The position numbers and the translations under genes are program-made. This document shows, piece after piece, positions 54,320 to 64,000 of a DNA stretch of 64,000 bases. Position 1 is the stretch's first letter. Every line of letters starts with the position of its first letter. The notes under the pieces were generated by a model that ran no database searches, was not told the DNA's origin, and saw nothing but the letters and a program-made list of their open reading frames with translations. This DNA comes from Anisus vortex. Lineage: Eukaryota; Mollusca; Gastropoda; Planorbidae. Location: the NCBI GenBank assembly GCA_949126835.1, contig OX421496.1, positions 20,973,844 to 21,037,843 on the forward strand, read 5' to 3'.

Positions 54320-55589
54320 GTGAAACAGAAATTTATTTTTAATAACAAGAAAGAGTAAACAATAAAATTGACTTAATACTTAGAGCAGTGAGCACAATCA
54401 ATATACCATAAAACCTAGAAACAACCCCCAGCTTCGGCTGAGCGCTTTAGACTTAGCCTAGTAGTTATTAAAATTTATATATACCTATAATACCGAAAAC
54501 GGTATGTGAATATAAAAGAAGCGACATGAATAAATAAAGAAACTTACTAAGTTTTAAAACGAGACGGCAATTAAATAATTTTTGCAATAAAAAAACAATT
54601 CGCTTTTTTGGCCTATATTGTAAAATATACATTATTGATGCATGTACTTACCAGAAAAAATAGCTAGCACACACTTGTCTTGACAATGGAAGCTGACAAC
54701 ATGAAAGTCCAATGTATATTATGTTTACAACTTGAATCTGAAAGGAAGCAAACACATGTGTTAATGTATATTATATTTACAACTTGAAATTAAATGTGCA
54801 GATTCAATACCGAAAATGGTATGTGTATATAAAAAAGGGGAAATAAAGAAGCTGTCTAAGATTTCGTTTACTGAAGCCGGAAGTAGTCTCGACTTGGTTG
54901 CGAACATAACTGACCAATCAGAAATTGGCATTTATGTTGGTGATTTTCATTCTCTATTTTTTTTCAACAAAGAGCGCCCCAAGTCCCTATTTTTAGAAAA
55001 TATGTCACAATTTGAACTTACAAAATAAATTAACAATAAATTGGGAAATCTCATTGGTCAAATAAAAAGACATAAAACGTAGAGAGAAAAGAACGCACTT
55101 TCTTATGACGTATTACACTATTAATATATGGCTTGGTTTCAATAAATTACCAAGTGATAAAAATTGACAATTTTTTAGATTTTATTAGTCTTAGACACAT
55201 ACACACCTCACTAAGACTAGATTTTTAGGATAAAACAATTTGATTTTGGAAAAACAAACACTCGATCCAACAAAACAAAAGAATAAATTATACAAATCAA
55301 GCAACAATATATAATGGTCGAATAAATATAGCATCCCCCTCCCTAAAAAGTAAAATAAAATTCAACTATTCAGCTATCGAATAAATATATTGCCCGAGAC
55401 TATGGTGAAAGGTCAAATCCTTTATTTTGTACTTTAAATAGACACCCTTCCTTGAGGAATATATACGTGACTGGGTTCCAAGGCATTTCATATTTTGATG
55501 ACAGTCTACGCGTCTGGGTCTGAGAAAAAGAAATAGATCGATGACTATATATGTGACCGGGACTGTAAGGGTTAGGACTTAAGACAAAC
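54320..55589. other. No gene recognised
   Basis: AT-rich. A 70-codon frame at 54816-55028 is unrecognised. Possible intron or flank of the Mutator-like pseudogene. Confidence 0.4.
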
Positions 55590-56243
55590 AGATGGCCTAA
55601 ACATTAAAGTTTATATAAGTATTATAAGACAATATAGATGTAATTACCGTAATTTAATTTGTGGGATAGCTGCACATTTTGTTATTCATGATTTTGGTAG
55701 TGATTGGTATTTGTGTGGTAATTTTAACTAGAGTAGATAAAGTTAGTCTATTTAAAATTTTACAATGCTATTAATCTTTTTAATAAATCAAATTATTATT
55801 TTTATGACTTAAAAAAAATGTTTATATTTTTATGCATTTTTTAAATTCTGATGAATATATTTTTTTGTTTCATGATAGGTAATCTCAGCACAAAAATAAA
55901 GAAAACAAGACTGAATGGATGTTTCATGAGCTAATTAGGCAACAACTTCCCAGGCTAATAATAGCAAAACCTTTTTTATATTCACTTAAGAAGAGAATAA
56001 AAAGAAAAGGCTCACAAATATGGTACCGGCATATATGGATAGAAGCTTTTCATTGATTTTCAATAACTTCTCTGGTGTAGGGTTATTGACTTAAACTAAA
56101 ACATTTTTGAAAAAAAAGTTCTTTATTTTATCTGCCTTGAAAATGTCAGAAATGAAGCATAGAAAGGATCATGGCAACATAATATAAAACCAATGGTAAA
56201 AACACCGATTGGAAGTGATATATGATGTAGAGTATATTTTCAT

Positions 56244-57563
56244 ATGGAAAGTTTACAAAATATATCAAAGAATATGCATTCACTAGAAGATACTTTTAAA
56301 TGTTTAGTTTGTAATGAAAACTTTTTTGCTTTAAATTTTTTAGAATGCCACTTGTGGAATCATACAGGTGAAAAACTATTTAAATGTGGCATATGTTGTA
56401 AAAAGTTTTTTTGGAGCATTCACTTAAAAGAACATCAAAGATGTCATTTATTGGAACTCCCCTTTCAATGTTTGATATGTGATAAGAAATTCAATGCCTT
56501 ACGCTATTTGAAATACCACTTGTGGAATCATACATATGAAAAACTATTTCAAAGTATCAAGCCTTTTAAATGTGATGTGTGTAGTAAGCAATTTTCTAGA
56601 AGTGGAAGTTTAAAACAACACCAAAGAATTCATTCTGGAGAAAAGCCTTTTAAATGTGACATTTGTAGTAAAAAATTTTTTCAAAGTGGATATTTAAAAA
56701 TACACAAAAGAATTCATTCTGGAGAAAAGCCTTTTAAATGTGACATTTGTAATAAACAATTTGTTGAAAAAGGAAATTTAAAAACACACTTAAGAATGCA
56801 TTCTGGGGAAAAGCCTTTTAAATGTGACATTTGTAGTAAACAATTTTTTCAATTTCGAAATTTAAAAACCCACCAAAAAATGCATTCTGGAGAAAAGCCT
56901 TTTAAATGTGACATTTGTAGTAAACAATTTGTTGAAAGTAGAAATTTAAAAACACACCAAAAAATGCATTCTGGAGAAAAGCCTTTTAAATGTGGCATTT
57001 GTAGAAAACAATTTGTTGAAAGTAGAAATTTAAAAACACACCAAAAAATGCATTCTGGAGAAAAGCCTTTTAAATGTGACATTTGTAGTAAACAATTTGT
57101 TGAAAGTGGAAATTTAAAAACACACTTAAGAATGCATTCTGGGGAAAAGCCTTTTAAATGTGACATTTGTAGTAAACAATTTTTTCAATTTGGAAATTTA
57201 AAAACACACTTAAGAATGCATTCTGGAGAAAATCCTTACAAATGTAAAATTTGTAGTAACCAATTTTCTCAAAGTGGAGAATTAAAACTACACCAAAGAA
57301 TGCATTCTGTCAAAAAGCCTTTTAAATGTGACATTTGTAGTAAACAATATTCTCAAAATGGAAATTTAAAAATTCACAAAAGAATTCATTCTGGAGAAAA
57401 GCCTTATAAATGTGAAATTTGTAGTAAACAATTTTCTCATAAAGGAAATTTAAAAGTACACCAAAGAATACATTCTGGAGAAAAGCCTTTTAAATGTGAC
57501 ATTTGTAGTAAACAATTTTCTCAAAGTGTAGAATTAAAAAGACACCAAAGAATTCATTTGTAG
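56244..57563 (+). CDS. C2H2 zinc-finger protein, 15 fingers (paralogue 2)
   Basis: 439 residues: the leader MESLQNISKNMHS, three divergent fingers (finger 3 complete, YHLWNH) and twelve near-identical fingers of the form FKCDICSKQFxxxxxLKxHxRxH with HSGEKP linkers. Fingers 8 and 9 share the helix VESRNLKTH, and fingers 7-11 share LKTH.., so part of the array expanded recently by unit duplication. All Cys2His2 ligands appear intact. No effector domain is visible. The protein is expected to bind DNA in the nucleus; its target is unknown.

The frame, the 5' flank and a putative splice acceptor (TTTGTTTCATGATAG near 55879) are conserved with paralogue 1. The TAG at 57561 comes after IHL, and one more decayed finger follows, so this gene too has lost distal fingers. 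Of the two it is the better candidate for function. Confidence 0.9.
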   Translation: MESLQNISKNMHSLEDTFKCLVCNENFFALNFLECHLWNHTGEKLFKCGICCKKFFWSIHLKEHQRCHLLELPFQCLICDKKFNALRYLKYHLWNHTYEKLFQSIKPFKCDVCSKQFSRSGSLKQHQRIHSGEKPFKCDICSKKFFQSGYLKIHKRIHSGEKPFKCDICNKQFVEKGNLKTHLRMHSGEKPFKCDICSKQFFQFRNLKTHQKMHSGEKPFKCDICSKQFVESRNLKTHQKMHSGEKPFKCGICRKQFVESRNLKTHQKMHSGEKPFKCDICSKQFVESGNLKTHLRMHSGEKPFKCDICSKQFFQFGNLKTHLRMHSGENPYKCKICSNQFSQSGELKLHQRMHSVKKPFKCDICSKQYSQNGNLKIHKRIHSGEKPYKCEICSKQFSHKGNLKVHQRIHSGEKPFKCDICSKQFSQSVELKRHQRIHL

Positions 57564-57640
57564 TAAGCAATGTTCTTAATCATACTTAATGTGGAAAATT
57601 TAAAAAACACCAAAGAATTAATTCTGGAGAAAAGCCTATT
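57564..57640 (+). pseudogene. Remnant of a further zinc finger
   Basis: GTAAGCAATGTTCTTAATC, TGTGGAAAATTTAAAAAACA and CCAAAGAATTAATTCTGGAG (then AAAAGCCT) match the finger repeat unit with deletions and stops. Confidence 0.8.
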
Positions 57641-57665
57641 ATCTTAACTTATACTTAAATACAAA

Positions 57666-58075
57666 GTTATACATTACAGTCGTTCCATCTGTAAAGAAGA
57701 TTGTTGCATCTTATATTCATCCATGGTTTGAGTCTAGTCCTGCATCTCTATTAGTTTTACTGTTTTTTTTTTTTGTTTTCAGTGCCCGGATGCCACTTGG
57801 GAGGAAAGAGTACTTGTATGCATTAAAAAATGCATTGTTCTAGCATAAGGAATGTTAGTTTTCTTTTTTTTTTCTGAGCATTGCAACAGGTTGTTGTTGC
57901 ATTGTATTTGTAGATTATAATTAAATATCTTCGGTATTTTTACAACTTTACTAATTGCCATTCTCTGCTCTAGTGTTTCTAGGTTCAGCAGTGATTTAAC
58001 TATTTGTGTTACTCTTGTCAGTTGTGAATTTTGTCTAGTAATACTAGTAATGAACCTTGCAGTCCTTTTCTGTGA
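57666..58075 (-). mobile_element. Old 3' relic of the CR1/Jockey-like LINE (copy 2)
   Basis: Counterpart of 37344-37848, with TATACATTACAGTCGTTCC, CATCCATGG, GTTACTCTTGTCAGTTG and GAACCTTGCAG. It stops about 100 bp earlier in LINE coordinates than copy 1. Confidence 0.87.
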
Positions 58076-58194
58076 GCGCTTGTAGTTCTTTGTTTCTCCC
58101 AGCCAATTTATAATACACAGTGTAATTTTTTATCCTTACAACATTTTACTGATTGATTCCATTGCTTTGTATTGTGCATGGACACCTACGTGCA

Positions 58195-59245
58195 ATGTCT
58201 AAATTACAGTCGAATGAAAGAAAAATTGAAAATACAGGGCCATCAAATGTCATTGCCAAAAACTAAAAAGCAAAAAATTTTAGATGATAATTGATGTTTT
58301 CAAGAAAAATGGAAGCTGATGTACTTTGAGACAAAAGTAAAAGTTAAAGTACAGTGTATAATTTGCTTGCATTTGCATACTATTTCTACTCTGAAGGGAT
58401 ACAACATAAAAAGACATTATAAAACAACACACAAGGCATATGTGGTTTACACTGGTAAATTGAGAGAAGATAAGTTGTCTCAACTAGATCGCTCCCTCTC
58501 AAAATGTTTGTTCACAAACAAAAGCAAGAAAGTGGGGATGTTTTTTTTAGCTGGTTATGTGCTAAGTGGCTTGATACCAAAATAGTCACGTCCTTTCACT
58601 GAGGGTGCATTCATAAAAGACTATGATGAAGGCAGCTACTATTCTTGTCCAGATAGAAAAAAAGCTTCTTATGGGCGTTAGCTTAACAGCATATACTGTT
58701 GCTAGTCGTTTCATTTAATTGGCCACTGATATCTACCAGCAGCTTATTTCTACAGCAAAGGATTTCCAGAAATGTTCCATTGCACTTGATGAGAGCACTT
58801 GTCGATCAGATACCTTATTTTGTGCTGTATTTATAAGAGGCATTGACAAACATGCAAATTTAACTGAACAGTTACTGGATTTAATACCCATGAAGGGAAC
58901 TGTAAGAGGTCAAGATGTACTTGTGGAATTGGAGAAGCTGGTTCAAGCCTGTTTCTGTTGCCACCAATGGTGCACCTGCAATGTCCTCTGAAAAGCTGGG
59001 TTAGTTGGCTTGTTGAAAAAGAAACTTAAAGAAAACTATGGTGTTTCCATGTCAGCTATCCACTGCATCATACACCAAGAAGCGCTAATAGGAAGAAGCT
59101 AAAAGTGCAAGATTTGATGAATACTGTTGTGAAAACAGTAAACTTTATAAGATCAAGAAGTCTGAACCACAGACAATTTACTGCTTTCCTTTCCATGATG
59201 GAAAGGGAATATGGAGATTTCTTGGTCACTTGGATTTGAAAACGA
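58195..59245 (+). pseudogene. ZBED-type hAT transposase pseudogene (copy 2, longer)
   Basis: Reading across stops and shifts: FQEKWKLMYFETKVKVKVQC then IICLHLHTISTLKGYNIKRH and YKTTH, a BED-type zinc finger (C..C..H....H), at about 58290-58440. Next come ATDIYQQLISTAKDFQKCSI and ALDESTCRSDT with FIRGIDKHANLTEQLLDLIP and MKGTVRGQD (58719-58925), the start of the hAT catalytic domain; the Asp of ALDEST is the expected first catalytic residue. Last are [29 protein letters not shown] and FLSMMEREYGDF (59050-59220). The order and blocks match the transposases related to GTF2IRD2/ZBED5. The C-terminal catalytic and dimerisation part is missing and the terminal repeats were not found. Confidence 0.85.
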
Positions 59246-59507
59246 TGATGGAAAGTGTGTGTTGGGGATGTTAATATGTAGCTTTAGCTTCATTGTCTAT
59301 TGAGTTTCTGGGTTAAATGTTTAATTTTTAGGTATTTTTTTGTGTAGTCTATTTGAATTAGTTGCTTTAAACTTTAATGATATGAATAAATGTTTTGTCA
59401 GTATCTTGTATGTTATGATGGTTTATTTTTAAATGTTTATAAATTTATAGACATTTGTAAAAATGTTTGGGCATGTCTTTTAAGATAGTATAGTCTGGTT
59501 TTAGTGC

Positions 59508-59548
59508 TCTTTAAATGTGACATTTGTAGTAAACAATTTTATGTATAG
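59508..59548 (+). pseudogene. Orphan zinc-finger fragment (copy 2)
   Basis: Same LFKCDICSKQFYV-stop fragment as at 38554-38594. It is in the same place relative to the LINE and hAT relics, so the disruption predates the segmental duplication. Confidence 0.8.
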
Positions 59549-59887
59549 GCCTACCGGTAATTTATTATGTTTTTATTATATAAAATAATATCTTTACTGA
59601 TAATAGTAAATCAGACTATCTCTCTCTCTTTGTTATGCTCAATGGTCCCCTCATTCCTTTCTAAATGAATGTCTATTAGTATTAGTAATCAGCCTGGAGC
59701 TCATACCAACACCTCACTAACAAATACTAGTCCAGTTTGACTGGTGCCCTTCGCTGCCTCCTAGGTCTGCGTTGCATGTGGCGCCCTGAAGGTCCATGTA
59801 ATCTGGGATTAGACTTCCCCGTTGGACTTGGAGTTAGTGAAACTTTTGGTATTTGAGGATTGTGTGTTGCTTGAGCTGCCAATAGAT

Positions 59888-60314
59888 GGGGCCATATATC
59901 CAACACTACCGCTACATTCTTCCTCTGCTCCATGTCCGAGTTGTAGATGGGGCCATATAATATATCCAACACTACCGCTACAATCTTCCCCTGCTCCATG
60001 TCGGAGTTGTAGATGGGGCCATATATCCAACACTACCGCTACATTTTTCCCCTGCTCCATGTCGGAGTTGTAGATGGGGCCATATATCCAACACTACCGC
60101 CTCATTCTTCCCCTGCTCCATGTCGGAGTTGTAGATGGGGCCATATATCCAACACTACCGCTACATTCTTCCCCTGCTCCATGTCGGAGTTGTAGATGGG
60201 GCCATATATCCAACACTACCGCTACATTCTTCCCCTGCTCCATGTCCGAGTTGTAGATGGGGCCATATATCCAACACTACCGCTACATTCTTCCCCTGCT
60301 CCATGTCGGAGTTG
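59888..60314. repeat. 61-bp minisatellite, 7 units (copy 2)
   Basis: Same unit as 38925-39770 with half the copy number. One unit has a 7-bp insertion (ATATAAT near 59955). Confidence 0.93.
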
Positions 60315-60693
60315 GTTTAAATATCTTATCAGTATGGGTCCACCGGGGCAAAGCCTTACCTTGTACAAGCTGTAATCCAAAACATGGATGACCATATCTG
60401 AAGACTACTATGGATTAGAGACATAGTTGATCCCTTATAATGTTGCTTAACATGGATCTCTCTAGTGAAACTAATAGCATTGGCTTCTGTTTGCTATCCC
60501 TTGTGTTATGGCTTGTTATATCAGGGTTCACTTATATTTTCGATTGCAATGAAACCATTTATCTGCTTGCTGTGGACAGGGCTAGGGGCTCCGCAGCTTA
60601 TTCTAATTCTATGATGCTATTGTCTCCTTCAAAGGTGGTAGTAAATCGGCAAATTTTGGTTTTTGAACAAAAGCATTTTTTAATTGATGAATT

Positions 60694-60780
60694 GATTTAC
60701 TGTAATGACCTTTGTCTGCCATAGCCTCATCTCCTTCTTCTAGTAAATGTACACATTCAGATGCTACTGTAATTTACTGT
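60694..60780. repeat. Single 77-bp minisatellite unit
   Basis: One copy of the unit arrayed at 40800-41485. It directly follows TTTTTAATTGATGAA, which lies near 40280 in copy 1, so about 1.1 kb is missing between them here. Confidence 0.9.
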
Positions 60781-60837
60781 ACTGGCCTTGTCTGATATAG
60801 ATCCTGTGTAAAGACCACTCACAAAACTAACTGTTCC

Positions 60838-61125
60838 CTCTGCCCAGCTTTTTGTTCAACAAGTGCTTGGACAACTTTCTGACGTTCATCACCGACATCA
60901 TTAGCACCTCTCTTTCCACGGGCGGCATCCCCGACTGCTTTAAATCCAAATATTGTCCGCCCACTCGTAAAGAAACCCGGACTCGACGTAAATGGATGCC
61001 AGAATTACTGCCCAGTTTTCACCCTCCCCTTCCTTTCCAAGCTCCTGGAGCGTGTTTTCGCTGAGCAGTTAAACGCCGACCTCCTGAACGCCTCAGAGGT
61101 CTCGTCTCTGTCCTCCAATTTTTAA
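60838..61125 (+). mobile_element. L2/CR1-like LINE reverse transcriptase fragment
   Basis: One frame reads FITDIISTSLSTGGIPDCFK. A shifted frame then reads VRPLVKKPGLDVNGCQNYCP and VFTLPFLSKLLERVFAEQLN. This is the 'LVP..FK.A.V.PLLKKPGLD...NYRPVSNLPFLSKLLERV' block at the N-terminal side of the L2/CR1 palm domain. It is about 290 bp, frameshifted and dead. It may belong to the same family as the 3' ends at 8461 and 63650. It abuts the gelsolin-like gene's polyadenylation region. Confidence 0.85.
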
Positions 61126-61135
61126 AACAAACCCA

Positions 61136-61141
61136 TTTATT
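61136..61141 (-). terminator. AATAAA polyadenylation signal of the gelsolin-like gene
   Basis: Minus-strand AATAAA lies about 530 bases past the gelsolin-like stop codon and just before the LINE fragment. It is a plausible cleavage signal; other AATAAA-like variants exist in the AT-rich 3' UTR. Confidence 0.4.
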
Positions 61142-61667
61142 TCACAGTCAATTCTAACTAAAACATATTAAATGATAACAAAAACACAATAAATTATAAC
61201 TAACACACTGTATGATTACAAAAATTTTTAATAAAGGAATAACATTGCATGGCAAAACAATAATCTTTCTTGATTTATAACAATATAGATTTCTGAGAAT
61301 GTACTGCAGAAATAGATAATAGATGCAATTAATACAAGTTTAACAGATATCAAAGCAGCAGTTAAGAAACTAAACAAGTCCAAGATATTGCAATTTCATG
61401 ATTTGTAAAATACTATTGATATCAATTATCAAATCTATTAGCATGTTTCCCAAAATTTAATATTTTTAAATGTATCTTTTATCTTGTAAATATAAATTGA
61501 TTGATTTAGATAAAATAATAATAATAATGTAGCATCATCTTAGGTATATATACCTACTCATACTAGATTTGTCATAATTGGTTTTAATGTTCATTTTCAA
61601 AGATTTACTTTTCTTAATATGTTAAGAGAATCTAAAATGGTTTTGCAGACTCTAAATTCTGATGGCA

Positions 61668-63567
61668 TTAAGCAGCTACTGCTGTTTCAAAGGCTTTAAC
61701 TGTTCTTCCTTCTTTTAAACAAGACACTGGCACTAAAGGATGATCAGTTCTCTGGAGATATGACTGTGTGAAAATTTAAATAAAAGAATTTTTTTAATAT
61801 ATTCAATTACAATGGAATGTTACAAAACATGAACAATCTAGACTTTAGAGTAATCCCCCCTTCCTCCCAGTTTAAATGAAAGTCATAGAAATGGGAAGTA
61901 TATTGAAGGAATTTTAGTAAGCTTGTGATGAGAGGAGGTGAGAGAGTAAAATATCATGGTATACACTTTTTAAAAAAAACGCAGAGGAAAGAATGGAAAA
62001 ATAATAACAGGAAATGGGCAGGTTTGAGACTGTGCAATGCTATAAGAAAGGTGATATTTATGTCATCTGTGGAGCCCAAAAGACTACGGGACATTTAATG
62101 TAAAATGTAGGATAATCAATTATATTTAAACTATATTTATAAAAAAATACAAACATGTGCATATGCCAGCGCATTTTTCTTTTCAGTTTGACTCGTTTCT
62201 TTTCCAATCCAAACAAAAACTTCTGTCTTTGTGTCTAAAACAAACACATCCTGTGATCAAAAATAATATTAATATCATATTTCTTTGCCCTTATTATCAA
62301 AATTGTTTTCTATATGACAATATTATGTAGGTTACCTATGTGTCTATAACTTGGAATAAAATGAACATTGGAGACACTGAATAACTTAAAAAATTAATAG
62401 TTTATAAAATTGTTGATGTATGATAATTGTATGTTTTAAAAGTATTTACAGTTAGCATTTTATTGAACATTTTTTATGAGAATCAGTTCACGGTTGAAGT
62501 ACCGTAATTAGTAATATTAATATTAGTGAAATTTTTTCATTAGCATGCAAGGGAAACAACTACAAAATTTATTTTGTGGAAATATTTTGTACCCTTTGAT
62601 TGATATTTGAGCTTAATTATATTTACTAAAAAAAAGTAAATATTAATAAATAAGTATATAAAATAAGTGAACTAATGATTAAGATGAATATTCAAACTAC
62701 TTATATATATATATATATATTCATTGTAGTTTCAAATAGTTCAAATTTTTTATTATTTACCGTACTTAATATTCTGACTTTCTAAACATAAAATACACTC
62801 TATTGTTTCGTGTTTCAAGAAAAAAGATTATATTCATATTTTAAATAGGGTACATCGGTCTAGCATTGTAGGATTAGAATGCCATCCATACAATCTTTTC
62901 TCCCATTAGTCTCAAGGAAATGTATCAACTATATCACTAAGGAAAGAAAGTGGACGCTTGCTAGCAACACAATGCCTTTATAATGCTATGACAATGAGTG
63001 GAAACCGATTCACTAAACCCAGGTCCTAAAATGGTCAGAAAAAGTATATTATTTTATTGGTATATCGATAATGTACAATTTCTTATTGGCATTTCTTTCT
63101 TACCCTTAATATTTTCATATCAGTATTTATTGTTTTAGCTGCTCCTCTATTTTGCAGCTTAAATTGTATAATTTACAGACATTACATTTAGGGTGAAGAT
63201 TATTATGTCCAATTTACGTTCTTTATAAACACTTTTAAAATTTTGTAAACAAATATTTATTTAAGAAATACGAATAGTTCAAACCTTGCTATCAAAATCT
63301 GATTTTTTTACGCTGCCAGATTTTTCAAGTGCAAATTGCAGCTTTCCTGATGCATCGGATAGTCTGAAGATCATAAATAGTGCAAAATAATATGTTAATA
63401 TTCCTAACAAAGATCATTTGAAATGTAAAATTCCAATAACATAGTACAAATGAATTAATTTTCAAACACACGGAATTCACTAACCTGAATAATTCTGTTG
63501 TCTTATTAGAACAATTAAAGACAACTTCATCCTCATTTTGTTCATTGAGATAACCAGTGAATTCCTC
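61668..63567 (-). CDS. Gelsolin-like protein, last four exons (5' part outside window)
   Basis: Four exons with matching phases on the minus strand: 63567-63485 (EEFTGYLNEQNEDEVVFNC..), 63363-63285 (LSDASGKLQFALEKSG..), 62250-62155 (DVFVLDTKTEVFVWIGKETS..) and 61763-61668 (SYLQRTDHPLVPVSCLKEGR..), ending AFETAVAA and TAA at 61668-61670. All have AG acceptors and GT donors (TTCAG-GTTAGT, CAAG-GTTTGA, CAT-GTTTGT). The first exon ends in phase 2 and the next supplies the missing base.

The blocks LFRLSDASGK, DVFVLDT and VFVWIG are the signature of a gelsolin/villin repeat, a calcium-regulated actin-severing and capping module in the cytoplasm. Ending after this repeat and ..ETAVAA fits three-repeat gelsolin-like (severin/fragmin-type) proteins; this would be the third repeat. 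Upstream exons must lie beyond 64000. Introns hold LINE relics. Coordinates span introns. Confidence 0.9.
62015..62125 (+). mobile_element. RTE LINE 3' relic in a gelsolin intron
   Basis: GGGCAGGTTTGAGACTGTGC, ATGTCATCTGTGGAGCCC and AGACTACGGGACAT align with the last codons of the intact RTE ORF (29270-29391), with deletions. It lies in the intron between the last two exons, in the opposite orientation. Confidence 0.75.
62256..63284. other. Intron of the gelsolin-like gene
   Basis: AT-rich intron between the second and third visible exons, with a short TA repeat near 62700. No further element recognised. Confidence 0.6.
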
Positions 63568-63649
63568 CTGAATTATATTTAATACAAATAGACAATTAGA
63601 TGAGAACAAATAATAGGAAAAGAATTTACAATATTAAATATATAATTAA

Positions 63650-63735
63650 ATAATAATAATATTTGTATAGCGCTGCCAACAAACATAATGTAAGCTCAGA
63701 GCGCGTTTAACATACAACTAAGAATACGGATAAGC
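63650..63735 (-). mobile_element. L2/CR1-like LINE 3' tail
   Basis: AATAATAATATTTG, GCGCTGCCAACAAAC and GTAAGCTCAGAGCGC are the complement of the 3' end at 8740-8805. Only the terminal 3' UTR and ATT tail are present. It lies upstream of the first visible gelsolin exon, probably in the preceding intron. Confidence 0.8.
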
Positions 63736-64000
63736 ATGTTAAATGTTATCTAACGTAAATATTGAAATAATGAGTTTTTAATTTCTGTTTGAAGATTTAA
63801 ATTAAAAATAATTTATTAATGATAAAACTAATGTGATAATTTTTTTAAGTACTGGTACAAAAATATGAAAAACATAAATTCAATTCATTAATAATAAAAT
63901 AACTTATTAGGGTAATAATTTAACTAAAGTTATGAGAGTAAAAACAAATTATTAGTCAAACAAACTTAAAAGTATGAGCTTTTTGGCTAATGATAACTAT

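Larger units (their letters stand above)
55590..60783 (+). repeat. Segmental duplication, copy 2
   Basis: Colinear with 35330-41485 from CATTAAAGTTTATATAA near 55600 to a single 77-bp unit ending near 60780. It keeps a longer hAT gene and an intact finger 3 but has only seven 61-bp units and one 55-bp unit. Confidence 0.93.

Overview
This is an animal (metazoan) genomic window, AT-rich, dominated by transposon remains and tandem repeats. Host-type features are sparse: introns with GT/AG borders, a gelsolin-family gene in small exons, and two C2H2 zinc-finger open frames. The mix of RTE and CR1/Jockey-like LINEs, hAT MITEs, a piggyBac relic, a Mutator-like (PF20700-type) gene relic and a short gelsolin-like protein resembles mollusc genomes, so a gastropod or related lophotrochozoan is my guess. 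That assignment is inference. There is no prokaryotic operon structure.

Layout. 1-17 kb: gene-poor; LINE 3' ends, microsatellites, minisatellites (21, ~39, 68 and 47 bp units), two copies of a ~200-bp hAT MITE (one with a perfect 8-bp target duplication), and four tandem copies of a ~0.45-kb inverted-repeat element. 17-26 kb: a decayed piggyBac transposase, hAT ends, and a 1.76-kb hAT relic with perfect 8-bp target duplications that carries a fragment of a second hAT family. 26.4-29.4 kb: a nearly complete RTE-type LINE ORF. 29.9-30.5 kb: a foldback element. 30.7-32.4 kb: a 5'-truncated CR1/Jockey-like LINE inserted into a locally duplicated host sequence, with the empty-site paralogue 0.6 kb away. 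35.3-41.5 kb and 55.6-60.8 kb: the two halves of a direct segmental duplication. Each holds a multi-finger C2H2 gene, a LINE 3' relic, a ZBED-type hAT pseudogene and a 61-bp minisatellite. 42.7-48.8 kb: no long ORF, but several intervals with strong splice signals and a GC-rich island, bounded by a 13-bp inverted repeat. 52.4-54.3 kb: a Mutator-like pseudogene on the minus strand, broken by a nonsense codon and by a 973-bp hAT insertion inside an exon. 61.1-63.6 kb: the last four exons of a gelsolin-like gene on the minus strand, running off the right edge.

Few of the genes here work together. The gelsolin-like gene is the one clear conventional host gene. The two zinc-finger genes are paralogues made by the segmental duplication; one has lost its distal fingers to stop codons. 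Most other coding sequence belongs to mobile elements. The best candidates for something undescribed are the 6.1-kb inverted-repeat-bounded region with spliced-looking exons, the zinc-finger duplication with transposons inserted in its finger array, and the strong excess of the palindrome TAGGCCTA.
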